Of a stretch of 64,000 nt of DNA, positions 24,545-32,207 are shown in pieces. Source of the DNA: Bacillus salipaludis (lineage in GTDB: Bacteria > Bacillota > Bacilli > Bacillales_B > DSM-18226). Position 1 is the first letter of the stretch; each line of letters starts with the position of its first letter. The stretch spans positions 1 through 64,000 of the forward strand of contig NZ_SMYO01000004.1 in the NCBI RefSeq assembly GCF_004358205.1. Direction: 5' to 3'. The translations under genes were made by a program, and so were the position numbers. Under the pieces are notes generated by a model. The model did no database searches and was not told where the DNA came from. It worked only from the letters and a program-made list of their open reading frames with translations.

Positions 24545-25708
24545 ATGGATGTAGTTAAAATTGGTGTGATCGGCATTGGAAATATGGGCAGTTCACATGT
24601 TCAAATGCTTACCAAAGGCCAAATTAACGGAGCGGTATTAACGGCTGTTTACAGCAGGAATGAAAACCGAATTGAATGGGTGAAGGTCCATGCAAAGGGA
24701 GATGTGAAAATTTTCAAGGACGAAGAGGCCTTTTTCAATGATTCAGAAATCGATGCCGTCCTGATTGCAACACCACATTACAGTCATCCAGAACTAGCCA
24801 AAAAGGCCTTTGCAAAAGGGAAACATGTCCTTATCGAAAAACCAGCCGGTGTCTATACGAAAAACGTACTGGAAATGAATGAAGCAGCGAAATCTTGTGG
24901 GAAAGTGTTTAGCATCATGTATAACCAAAGGGCAAATCCCCTTTATCAAAAAATTCGAGACCTTATTCAATCCGGCCAGCTGGGTGAATTAAAACGAACA
25001 AATTGGATTATTACGGATTCATACCGTCCGCAAAGCTATTACGATTCAAGCCATTGGAGAGCAACCTGGAAAGGGGAAGGCGGCGGTGTTCTTTTAAATC
25101 AAGCACTTCACCAATTAGATCTTTTGCAGTGGACGACGGGGTGTTTGCCAAAAAGCGTTCGTGCCGTTTGTAGTGTAGGGAAGTATCATGATGTTGAAGT
25201 GGAAGATGATGTAACGGCATTTGTGGAATATGATAATGGTGCAACTGGTGTGATCATTGCTTCAACGGGAGAAGCACCAGGGACAAATCGTTATGAGATC
25301 GTTGGGGACCGGGGAAAAATCATAGTCGAAAATGAGGAACTTCTTTTTTATCAATTATCACAATCAGAACGCGAATTTAATGCTATGTATGCAGGAGGAT
25401 TCGGCAAGCCTGATTATGAAAAAATAAAAATTCCCGTAATCAGTGAAAATGCGAATCATGCGACCATTGTTCAAAACTGGGTGAATGCCATCAGGAATGG
25501 AACACCGCTACTTTCACCTGGTGAGGAGGGCGTCAATGCGCTGGAAATTTCAAATGCCATCTACTTATCTTCCTGGTTAAACGAAACGGTAGAATTGCCA
25601 GTTAACCCAGATCTGTATTATGAAAAATTACAAGAAAAAATCAACACATCCAACTTTGAGAAAAAGCATGTAACGAACACTACGTTGGATGTCAGCGGGA
25701 CTCATTAG
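24545..25708 (+). CDS. Gfo/Idh/MocA family oxidoreductase
   Basis: 387 residues from the ATG at 24545 with AAAAGGACGG upstream; the longer frame from 24476 lacks a start signal. The N-terminal Rossmann fold carries GVIGIGNMGSSH, and the family motif EKPAGV (AGKHVLIEKPAG) contains the catalytic Lys. The substrate is probably a sugar, inositol or sugar acid. No transport genes accompany it, so the pathway is unknown. The next downstream gene is convergent. Confidence 0.88.
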   Translation: MDVVKIGVIGIGNMGSSHVQMLTKGQINGAVLTAVYSRNENRIEWVKVHAKGDVKIFKDEEAFFNDSEIDAVLIATPHYSHPELAKKAFAKGKHVLIEKPAGVYTKNVLEMNEAAKSCGKVFSIMYNQRANPLYQKIRDLIQSGQLGELKRTNWIITDSYRPQSYYDSSHWRATWKGEGGGVLLNQALHQLDLLQWTTGCLPKSVRAVCSVGKYHDVEVEDDVTAFVEYDNGATGVIIASTGEAPGTNRYEIVGDRGKIIVENEELLFYQLSQSEREFNAMYAGGFGKPDYEKIKIPVISENANHATIVQNWVNAIRNGTPLLSPGEEGVNALEISNAIYLSSWLNETVELPVNPDLYYEKLQEKINTSNFEKKHVTNTTLDVSGTH

Positions 25709-25743
25709 TAATTAAACAACAGAAGATTTGAAGATTGAGAGTT

Positions 25744-25786
25744 CAACAAAATTCGGGTGGTGCCTGTCACCACCCGAATTTTGTAG
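25744..25786 (+). repeat. dispersed 43-bp dyad, copy 12
   Basis: Inner arms are consensus; the outer bases have mutated (CAACAA and TTGTAG). Between convergent genes. Confidence 0.9.
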
Positions 25787-25791
25787 AATCC

Positions 25792-26409
25792 CTAAATATA
25801 AAGTCCGTTCGCATAAACGGCGGTCATGGTTCCGGCGATTTCTTCGACGGTGCCAAGGTGTTCGTTGCGGACGATTTCCCATAAGTACATTTCGTTGGTG
25901 AAGAACCAGCCTCGGGCGACGAGTCCATGGTTTAGTTCCGTTCGAGCTAGACCTCTTTCTTGAGCGAAGGCAATATCTTTTGAGATTCGTTGGATAAATT
26001 TTTCGCGGATTTCTTTCCATTTGGTTGATATCGAAGGGGAAATCCCAATGGCCTGCTCGAACAATTGCATCATGCTTCGTTCGGTTTCGGCCATTTTTAA
26101 AAAGGCAGTTGCCTGCGAAAGGATGATCTGCCTGGCTTCCTCCTTTGTTTTTGGTAAAAAGGAAACCTCGGCAATGTCATAAAATTTTTCCATGACATCA
26201 TCCATCAAAATCATTAAAATTTCCTCTTTTCCCTCAAAATGAACATATGCGGTGCCATAGCCAATCCCCGCTTTTTTAATCATTTGCGAAATCGTTGCTT
26301 TTTGAAAGCCCTCCTCAAGAAAAACCTCCTTTGCTGCTTCTAGCAGCTTTTGCTTTGTCTTTATCGAGCGCAAATGGCGTTTGTCAATCACATCATGTTT
26401 CTCATTCAT
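25792..26409 (-). CDS. TetR/AcrR family regulator, probable repressor of the kyn operon
   Basis: 205 residues. The N-terminal HTH (about 14-60, RSIKTKQKLLEAAKEVFLEE then FQKATISQMIKKAGIGYGTAYVHF) is typical of TetR. The C-terminal ligand domain is not assignable. It is transcribed divergently from kynU, and a perfect dyad overlaps the kynU promoter -35. Control of kynurenine genes by tryptophan or kynurenine is inferred from position. Confidence 0.85.
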   Translation of the reverse strand: MNEKHDVIDKRHLRSIKTKQKLLEAAKEVFLEEGFQKATISQMIKKAGIGYGTAYVHFEGKEEILMILMDDVMEKFYDIAEVSFLPKTKEEARQIILSQATAFLKMAETERSMMQLFEQAIGISPSISTKWKEIREKFIQRISKDIAFAQERGLARTELNHGLVARGWFFTNEMYLWEIVRNEHLGTVEEIAGTMTAVYANGLYI

Positions 26410-26504
26410 ATCCGTATCCCCCCGTACTCTCTACCATTAAGCATATAAGGATTTTTCCAAAAATAAAAGTGATTACAACATTAGCAATTTTCAAAATTAT
26501 AATA

Positions 26505-26534
26505 TTGACATGATGTCATATTTATTGGTATAGT
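26505..26534 (+). promoter_or_regulatory. kynU promoter with overlapping operator
   Basis: TTGACA (26505-26510), 18-bp spacer, TATAGT (26529-26534). The perfect dyad TGACATGATGTCA (26507-26519) covers the -35 and its downstream edge, where a bound repressor would block RNA polymerase. The divergent TetR protein is the natural candidate. Confidence 0.7.
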
Positions 26535-26566
26535 TTCTTCAAGTAATAAAAAGGGGGAAAATCATA

Positions 26567-27841
26567 ATGATGCAACCAACTTTAGAATACGCCAAACAGT
26601 TGGACAAGGGGGACTCGTTAAGGCAGTTTCGCGAGGAATTTTATCTAAAGCCAGGGACGATTTATATGGACGGAAATTCATTGGGGCTGCTTTCGAAGCG
26701 GGCGGAACGAACCCTTCTAGAATCAGTCGAGGATTGGAAAGAACATGGAATTGACGGCTGGACGATGGGAAATCATCCATGGTTTGCACTTTCTGAGAGA
26801 TTAGCAGAAAGGTTGGCACCACTAGTTGGCGCATCTGCTGATGAAGTAATTGTAACCGGTTCCACGACCGTCAATCTTCACCAGCTGGTGGCAACCTTTT
26901 TTCAGCCGCAAGGAAAACGGACGAAAATTTTAGCCGATGAGTTGAATTTTCCGACCGATATTTATGCGCTAAAAAGCCAGCTGCGTATCCACGGATTTGA
27001 TCCGGAACAGCATTTGATTCGTGTAAAAAGCCGCGATGGCCGCCTGATTGAAGAAGAGGATATCATTGAAGCAATGACTGATGAGGTTACGTTAGTGATT
27101 CTTCCAACGGTACAGTATCGCAGCGGGCAAATCCTTGATATGAAGCGGTTAACCAAAGAAGCCCATAAACGCGGGATTTTAATTGGCTTTGACGGCTGCC
27201 ATTCTGTCGGCGCGATTCCACATTCTTTCAGTGAATGGGATGTCGATTTTGGCTATTGGTGTAATTACAAATATTTGAATGGCGGACCGGGAAGTGTTGG
27301 CGGGCTGTACGTCAACCGCAAACATTTTGGCGCGAACCCGGGATTAGCCGGATGGTTTGGTTCCCGTAAGGATAAGCAGTTTGACCTTGAGCATACTTTC
27401 ACACCTGCGGAAACAGCGGGGGCTTATCAAATTGGCACACCGCATGTATTAAGTATGGCACCGCTGCTTGGCTCCCTGGAAATTTATGCTGAAGCAGGAA
27501 TTGAAAATATTCGAAAAAAATCGCTTGAGATTAATCAATATTTCATGGATTTAATTGAGGCGGAATTGGAGGGTATTGGGTTTGAAATTGGCAATCCGCG
27601 TGATGATGTACGCCGAGGCGGCCATGTTTGCCTGGAACATCCGGAAGCGGCACGTATCTGTAAATCATTGAAGGAAAATGGGATTATTCCAGATTTCCGC
27701 GCACCGAACGTGATCCGTCTTGCCCCGATTGCGCTATATACTTCCTATGAAGATGTTTGGAACGTGGTTCAAATTTTGAAAAAGATTATGGTTGAAAAGC
27801 AATATGAGAAGTTTGCGAATGAGCGGGAAATTGTAGCATAG
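26567..27841 (+). CDS. kynU: kynureninase
   Basis: 424 residues. A PLP-dependent fold I enzyme that cleaves kynurenine to anthranilate and alanine. The PLP Lys lies in [19 protein letters not shown], and the phosphate/PLP region includes [22 protein letters not shown] ahead of the first ATG of an ATG-ATG pair. First gene of the run kynU, permease, kynA, kynB. Confidence 0.95.
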   Translation: MMQPTLEYAKQLDKGDSLRQFREEFYLKPGTIYMDGNSLGLLSKRAERTLLESVEDWKEHGIDGWTMGNHPWFALSERLAERLAPLVGASADEVIVTGSTTVNLHQLVATFFQPQGKRTKILADELNFPTDIYALKSQLRIHGFDPEQHLIRVKSRDGRLIEEEDIIEAMTDEVTLVILPTVQYRSGQILDMKRLTKEAHKRGILIGFDGCHSVGAIPHSFSEWDVDFGYWCNYKYLNGGPGSVGGLYVNRKHFGANPGLAGWFGSRKDKQFDLEHTFTPAETAGAYQIGTPHVLSMAPLLGSLEIYAEAGIENIRKKSLEINQYFMDLIEAELEGIGFEIGNPRDDVRRGGHVCLEHPEAARICKSLKENGIIPDFRAPNVIRLAPIALYTSYEDVWNVVQILKKIMVEKQYEKFANEREIVA

Positions 27842-27847
27842 ATTGAT

Positions 27848-27922
27848 TCGCGGATAAACGCTATCAATCCGCGGATAAATCACTCCGATTCGCGGATAAA
27901 ACCCAAAAATTCGCGGATAAAA
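27848..27922 (+). repeat. phased array of CGCGGATAAA, four units at 21-bp period
   Basis: CGCGGATAAA occurs at 27849, 27870, 27891 and 27912, exactly 21 bp apart, with unrelated bases between. It lies between kynU and the permease gene. A three-unit array of the sister motif is at 44901. Confidence 0.85.
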
Positions 27923-27983
27923 TTCAATTATATACTCTAGGATCTTTCAAAAATCGATTTCTACAAAGGAAAGGCGGGGACGT

Positions 27984-29375
27984 ATGGAGAATAAGATGGA
28001 AAAGGGATTAAAGCGGGAGTTAAAAACAAAGCAGTTGACGATGATTGCGATGGGGTGTGCCATCGGGACCGGGCTTTTCCTCGGCAGCGGTCTTGCGATT
28101 AGTACGGCAGGACCGGGCGTGCTGATTAGTTATGCGGTCGGGGCATTTATTGTTCTGCTGCTCATGGGGTGTTTAGCGGAAATGACCGTTGCACACCCAT
28201 CCTCAGGATCATTTGGACTGATTGCCGAAAAATACATTCACCCGATGGCCGGATATCTTGTCCGCTACTCGTATTGGGTTGCCAATGTACTCGCGGTCGG
28301 CGTCGAAGTAAGCGCGATTGCCGTTTATATGAAATACTGGTTCCCAACCGTTCCGGGGATTGTCTGGATTTTGCTGTTTGGAGCCGTACTTATTTATGTA
28401 AATGCCACCAGTGTAAACACCTTTGCCACCTTTGAATACTGGTTTTCAATGATTAAAATCAGTGCAATTATCGGTTTTATTTTACTAGGAGCCTATGTTT
28501 TATTTGGATCCACCTCTGGCGCTGCCAAAATTGGACCTGAAAATTTCACAAACGACGGGGGATTTCTTCCGTTCGGCTTTAAAGGCGTCTGGATCGCCAT
28601 CTTCATTTCATTGTTCAGCTTTTTAGGAACGGAATTGATTGCCGTGACCGCTGGTGAAGCGAAGGATCCCGATGTTGCAGTGCCAAAAGCCTTGAAGGCA
28701 ACCGTTTTCCGTCTTTCTACTTTTTACGTCTTAACGCTCGCTATCATGTTGATGATTGTTCCTTGGAAAAATGCAGGCATCGATAAAAGCCCATTTGTAA
28801 AAGTAATGGAAATTTTGAATATCCCTGGTGCATCCGGAATTATGAATTTTATTATTTTAACCGCGGCATTATCGGCGATGAACAGTCAATTGTATGCATC
28901 GACGAGAATGGTGTTTTCCTTATCGCAGTCAAAATTTGCTCCGGCCGTTTTTGGAAGGGTCAATAAAAGAGGAGTGCCATCATCTGCTCTTGCAATATCC
29001 GCAGTTGGGATTATAGTGGCAGCAGTTGTTAGTGCCTTGTTCCCGGAAACTTCGTACGCCTTTATGATGGGAATTTCGATGTTTGGCGCAATTTTCACCT
29101 GGTTTATGGTATTTATCTCGCATTTATTTTTTCGAAAAATGTGGGAAAAATCAGGCGGCCGTAAGCTGCCAGTGAGAATGATCGGATTTCCTTATTTGAC
29201 CATTCTTGGGGCGGTTCTGTTAGTGAGTTTAATGATTACGACGTGGTTTACGCCTTTTAAAATTTTGCTTCAGTTCGGTATCCCATGGCTGGTGTTTTTA
29301 ACGGTTGTGTATTTCTTTTTTCATAAAAAAAGGGTGGAGGCAGCTGCCCAACAAGATATTGTGATAGAGGATTAA
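27984..29375 (+). CDS. APC-family amino acid permease (probable tryptophan/aromatic uptake)
   Basis: 463 residues, 12 predicted membrane segments. The APC signature is MIAMGCAIGTGLFLGSGLAI with PGVLISYAVGAF. The family takes up amino acids with protons. Its place between kynU and kynA suggests import of tryptophan or kynurenine, but specificity cannot be read from the sequence. RBS AAAGGCGGGG. Confidence 0.88.
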   Translation: MENKMEKGLKRELKTKQLTMIAMGCAIGTGLFLGSGLAISTAGPGVLISYAVGAFIVLLLMGCLAEMTVAHPSSGSFGLIAEKYIHPMAGYLVRYSYWVANVLAVGVEVSAIAVYMKYWFPTVPGIVWILLFGAVLIYVNATSVNTFATFEYWFSMIKISAIIGFILLGAYVLFGSTSGAAKIGPENFTNDGGFLPFGFKGVWIAIFISLFSFLGTELIAVTAGEAKDPDVAVPKALKATVFRLSTFYVLTLAIMLMIVPWKNAGIDKSPFVKVMEILNIPGASGIMNFIILTAALSAMNSQLYASTRMVFSLSQSKFAPAVFGRVNKRGVPSSALAISAVGIIVAAVVSALFPETSYAFMMGISMFGAIFTWFMVFISHLFFRKMWEKSGGRKLPVRMIGFPYLTILGAVLLVSLMITTWFTPFKILLQFGIPWLVFLTVVYFFFHKKRVEAAAQQDIVIED

Positions 29376-29391
29376 TTAGGAGGTCTTGAAA

Positions 29392-30231
29392 ATGGAAAAC
29401 TCAGAGAATAAAAACTTAGAAAAAGGCATTCAATTAGACTTTAAAAAGGATATGTCTTATGGCGATTATCTCCACCTTGATAAAATTTTATCGAGCCAGC
29501 ACCGGCTTTCGGATCACCATGATGAAATGCTGTTTATTGTTATTCATCAGACAAGTGAGCTGTGGATGAAGCTGATTTTGCATGAAATGAATGCAGCGAT
29601 TGCGTGTATTCGTCAAAATGATTTGGAGCCATCGTTTAAAATGTTGTCGCGGGTATCGCGGATTCAACAGCAGTTGATTCAGTCGTGGAGCGTTCTTTCG
29701 ACACTCACACCTTCTGAGTATATGCAATTCCGCGATAAATTGGGTCATTCTTCTGGATTCCAATCCTATCAGAATCGCTTGATTGAGTTTGCGCTTGGAA
29801 ACAAGAATGCTCGTACTCTTGCCGTCTATCAGCATCAGCCGGAGCTGTATCCGGTGATGGTGGAGGCTCTTAACGAGCCGAGTATTTATGATGCCGCGAT
29901 TTCGGCGCTTGTGGCGCACGGGTTATCGGTTGATGAGGAAGCCCTGAATCGGGATTGGTCACAAAATTATGAGCCAAATGCGAGTGTCGAGGCAGCGTGG
30001 CTGACTGTGTACCGCAATCCGGATCAATATTGGGATTTATATGAGCTGGCGGAGAAGTTGGTGGATATCGGTAACCAGCAGCAGCTATGGCGATTTAATC
30101 ATATGACGACGGTGGAAAGAATTATCGGGAACAAAATGGGAACGGGCGGTTCGTCTGGGGTAACGTATTTAAAAAGAGTACTCGATCAGCAGTTTTTCCC
30201 TGAGTTGTTGAGTTTACGGACGAAGCTGTAG
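29392..30231 (+). CDS. kynA: tryptophan 2,3-dioxygenase
   Basis: 279 residues from the ATG with AGGAGG eight bases upstream; the TTG at 29386 is too close to that site. A haem-dependent enzyme that opens the indole ring of L-tryptophan to N-formylkynurenine. Family landmarks are [33 protein letters not shown], the HHRLSDHH-type region and [27 protein letters not shown]. It begins 17 bp after the permease gene. Confidence 0.96.
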   Translation: MENSENKNLEKGIQLDFKKDMSYGDYLHLDKILSSQHRLSDHHDEMLFIVIHQTSELWMKLILHEMNAAIACIRQNDLEPSFKMLSRVSRIQQQLIQSWSVLSTLTPSEYMQFRDKLGHSSGFQSYQNRLIEFALGNKNARTLAVYQHQPELYPVMVEALNEPSIYDAAISALVAHGLSVDEEALNRDWSQNYEPNASVEAAWLTVYRNPDQYWDLYELAEKLVDIGNQQQLWRFNHMTTVERIIGNKMGTGGSSGVTYLKRVLDQQFFPELLSLRTKL

Positions 30232-30240
30232 AATGTAAGA

Positions 30241-30269
30241 GGCGGTCTTCCTGGTGATGGGAGGACCGC
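30241..30269 (+). terminator. hairpin between kynA and kynB
   Basis: Stem GCGGTCTTCC/GGAGGACCGC with loop TGGTGATG; no long T-tract. It may reduce readthrough into kynB or stabilise the kynA 3' end. Confidence 0.5.
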
Positions 30270-30350
30270 TTTGCGTGATATTTGCGTTTCGGGGCTATAC
30301 AAGAATTTTTCAAAAACAAATATAAAAAGTAAAGTAGGAGGACATTTTAC

Positions 30351-30974
30351 ATGAATCCTTGGATTGATATTTCACAGCCGCTCGACAACAAAATTGCGGT
30401 CTGGCCGGGAGATACCCCATTTACATACAAAGTCAATTGGAGCAAGGAAGAAAGCGGCTCGGTTAATGTCGGACAAATCAAGATGAGCACCCATACCGGT
30501 ACCCATATTGATGCACCGTTCCATTTTGATAATGAGGGCAAGAAGGTCATCGATCTCGATGTGAATCTTTATATTGGCCCTGCAAAGGTGATTCATCTGC
30601 CAAAACCAACATCAATCGGAATAAAGGAATTATCTGATTACGAACTAGACGGAGTTACCCGTCTGCTAATCAGAACCGATTCCTTGGTGGACCGACAGGA
30701 GTTCCCAAGCGCGATTCCAGAGATTGAACCCGAACTAGCCTCCTATTTAGCTGGATACGGGGTCCGTCTCATTGGGCTCGACCTGCCATCCGTCGACCCC
30801 ATTGACAGCAAAGAACTCACCGCTCACCACGAACTAACCAGGCACGGAATCCATATCCTCGAAGGCCTGGTCTTGGAACAAATCGAACCGGGTGAATACG
30901 AATTAGCCGCACTCCCACTCCCATTAATAGAAGCCGATGGAAGTCCAGTACGTGCTGTTGTAAGGAAAATTTAA
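30351..30974 (+). CDS. kynB: kynurenine formamidase (arylformamidase)
   Basis: 207 residues. The metal-binding family signature HTGTHIDAPFHF is present, with RLIGLDLPSVDP and HHELTRHGIHILEGL downstream. It hydrolyses N-formylkynurenine to kynurenine. With kynA and kynU the operon converts tryptophan to anthranilate. Ideal AGGAGG eight bases before the ATG. Confidence 0.95.
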   Translation: MNPWIDISQPLDNKIAVWPGDTPFTYKVNWSKEESGSVNVGQIKMSTHTGTHIDAPFHFDNEGKKVIDLDVNLYIGPAKVIHLPKPTSIGIKELSDYELDGVTRLLIRTDSLVDRQEFPSAIPEIEPELASYLAGYGVRLIGLDLPSVDPIDSKELTAHHELTRHGIHILEGLVLEQIEPGEYELAALPLPLIEADGSPVRAVVRKI

Positions 30975-30977
30975 ATT

Positions 30978-31020
30978 CGACAAAAATCGGGTGGTGCCTG
31001 TCGCCACCCGATTTTTGTCG
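30978..31020 (+). repeat. dispersed 43-bp dyad, copy 13 (covarying arms)
   Basis: Arms AAAAATCGGGTGG and CCACCCGATTTTT are fully paired, with loop CCTGT followed by CGCC. Between convergent genes, directly after kynB. Confidence 0.92.
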
Positions 31021-31026
31021 AATGGA

Positions 31027-31455
31027 TTAATAAAATAATTTTTCTTTTAGAATATCCAGAGCTCGGTTTATGTCTTCTAGGTCTTTTTCCGAAGTATTTT
31101 GGATGCGATGAAGGAAACGAGTTTCTATTGATGCAAAGGTCTTGTCCATTATTTTTTCTCCTTCTTTAGAGAGGCAAATATATTGTTTGCGCCGATCTTC
31201 TGGGGAACTGAATTTTTTAATTAAATTTTTTTCTGTTAATTTTTTTAACTCACGGCTTGTATTTGGCAAAGACATATGCTGACAATCGCTAATCTCGCTT
31301 GGAGAAACAGGCTGATTTACTGTTATATATTCAAGAATGCTATATTGAACGGGCGTAATCGAATCTGATTTTGCATTTTTTGTTAATTCATGTGTTGCTC
31401 GATGAACAGCGGTTGTAAAGGCCACACATTTTAAAAAAAGAGCTTTTTTGTCCAT
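31027..31455 (-). CDS. MarR family transcriptional regulator
   Basis: 142 residues from the ATG at 31455, chosen because AGAGGTGA lies eight bases upstream. The winged helix spans about 30-100 (LEYITVNQPVSPSEISDCQH, then LPNTSRELKKLTEKNLIKKF and the wing SSPEDRRKQYICLSKEG). Divergent from an NAD(P)H oxidoreductase. Two large dyads lie in the 120 bp between them. MarR proteins of this class typically sense quinones, phenols or oxidants. Confidence 0.9.
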   Translation of the reverse strand: MDKKALFLKCVAFTTAVHRATHELTKNAKSDSITPVQYSILEYITVNQPVSPSEISDCQHMSLPNTSRELKKLTEKNLIKKFSSPEDRRKQYICLSKEGEKIMDKTFASIETRFLHRIQNTSEKDLEDINRALDILKEKLFY

Positions 31456-31485
31456 AACTCTCACCTCTTACAGACAAGATAACAA

Positions 31486-31506
31486 AATTGTTATCAAATA
31501 ACAATT
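31486..31506. promoter_or_regulatory. MarR operator candidate 1
   Basis: AATTGTTAT-CAA-ATAACAATT, perfect 9-bp arms, 30 bp upstream of the MarR start codon on the minus strand. Confidence 0.6.
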
Positions 31507-31559
31507 ATCATTTGACAACTAAATAAAAAGAGAGTTATTATTTAGTTATCAAATGATAA
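31505..31559. promoter_or_regulatory. MarR operator candidate 2 (22-bp inverted repeat)
   Basis: The 22 bp at 31505-31526 (beginning TTATCATTTG) recur inverted at 31538-31559 with one mismatch, spaced by 11 bp. The right arm ends 16 bp before the oxidoreductase ATG. Confidence 0.6.
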
Positions 31560-31575
31560 GTATAAGGGGTGCGCA

Positions 31576-32172
31576 ATGAAAACACTGGTTATTTATTCTC
31601 ATCCTAATCACCAAAGTTTGTGCTATGCTTTTTTACAAAAAGTTATCAAAGGATGTAACGAAAATCCTCACGTTAAGGAGTTACAGGTCCTTGATTTATA
31701 TGAAGAGAATTTTAATCCACTTCTTGTGTTTAATGAACATAAACGAAGACGTGATATGTATCGAGATCCTCATATTGAAAAATATCAAAAACAAATTATG
31801 TGGGCTGAACAGATGGTCTTTGTCTATCCAATCTGGTGGGGAAGACCTCCGGCCATGTTGCTGGGATATATTGATCAATTATTTGCCGCAAATTTCGCCT
31901 ATCGGGATAAAAGAGGACTATTTCCAGAAGGGCTTTTAAAGGGAAAGTCCGTTGTATGTATATCCACCATGAAAGGACCAACCCACTATCCGCTTATTTG
32001 GTTAAATAATGCCCATAAGATGTTAATGAAGAAAGCCTTATTTCATTTTGTAGGCATCAAAAATATAAAGTTTTTTGAATTTGGTAACATGGAAAGCCCA
32101 AACGGGAAACAAGAGAAAAAACTAGAAAAAATTTATCGTTATTTCAAAGGGATGGTGCACGAATATCATTAA
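31576..32172 (+). CDS. NAD(P)H-dependent oxidoreductase, flavodoxin-like fold
   Basis: 198 residues. The flavin-binding region matches KefF/MdaB/NQO-type quinone reductases (VIYSHPNHQSLCYAF; MVFVYPIWWGRPPAMLLGYID). FMN- or FAD-dependent two-electron reduction of quinones or azo compounds is the family role. AAGGGGTG ribosome-binding site. Divergent pairing with the MarR gene suggests induction by quinone-like compounds. Confidence 0.88.
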   Translation: MKTLVIYSHPNHQSLCYAFLQKVIKGCNENPHVKELQVLDLYEENFNPLLVFNEHKRRRDMYRDPHIEKYQKQIMWAEQMVFVYPIWWGRPPAMLLGYIDQLFAANFAYRDKRGLFPEGLLKGKSVVCISTMKGPTHYPLIWLNNAHKMLMKKALFHFVGIKNIKFFEFGNMESPNGKQEKKLEKIYRYFKGMVHEYH

Positions 32173-32176
32173 AAAA

Positions 32177-32199
32177 TTCCCTCCCGGGCTGGGAGGGAA
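32177..32199 (-). terminator. terminator of the GDPD-PhoD gene
   Basis: Stem TTCCCTCCC/GGGAGGGAA with loop GGGCT; followed on the minus strand by T6. It may also serve the convergent oxidoreductase gene. Confidence 0.85.
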
Positions 32200-32207
32200 C
32201 GAAATGG

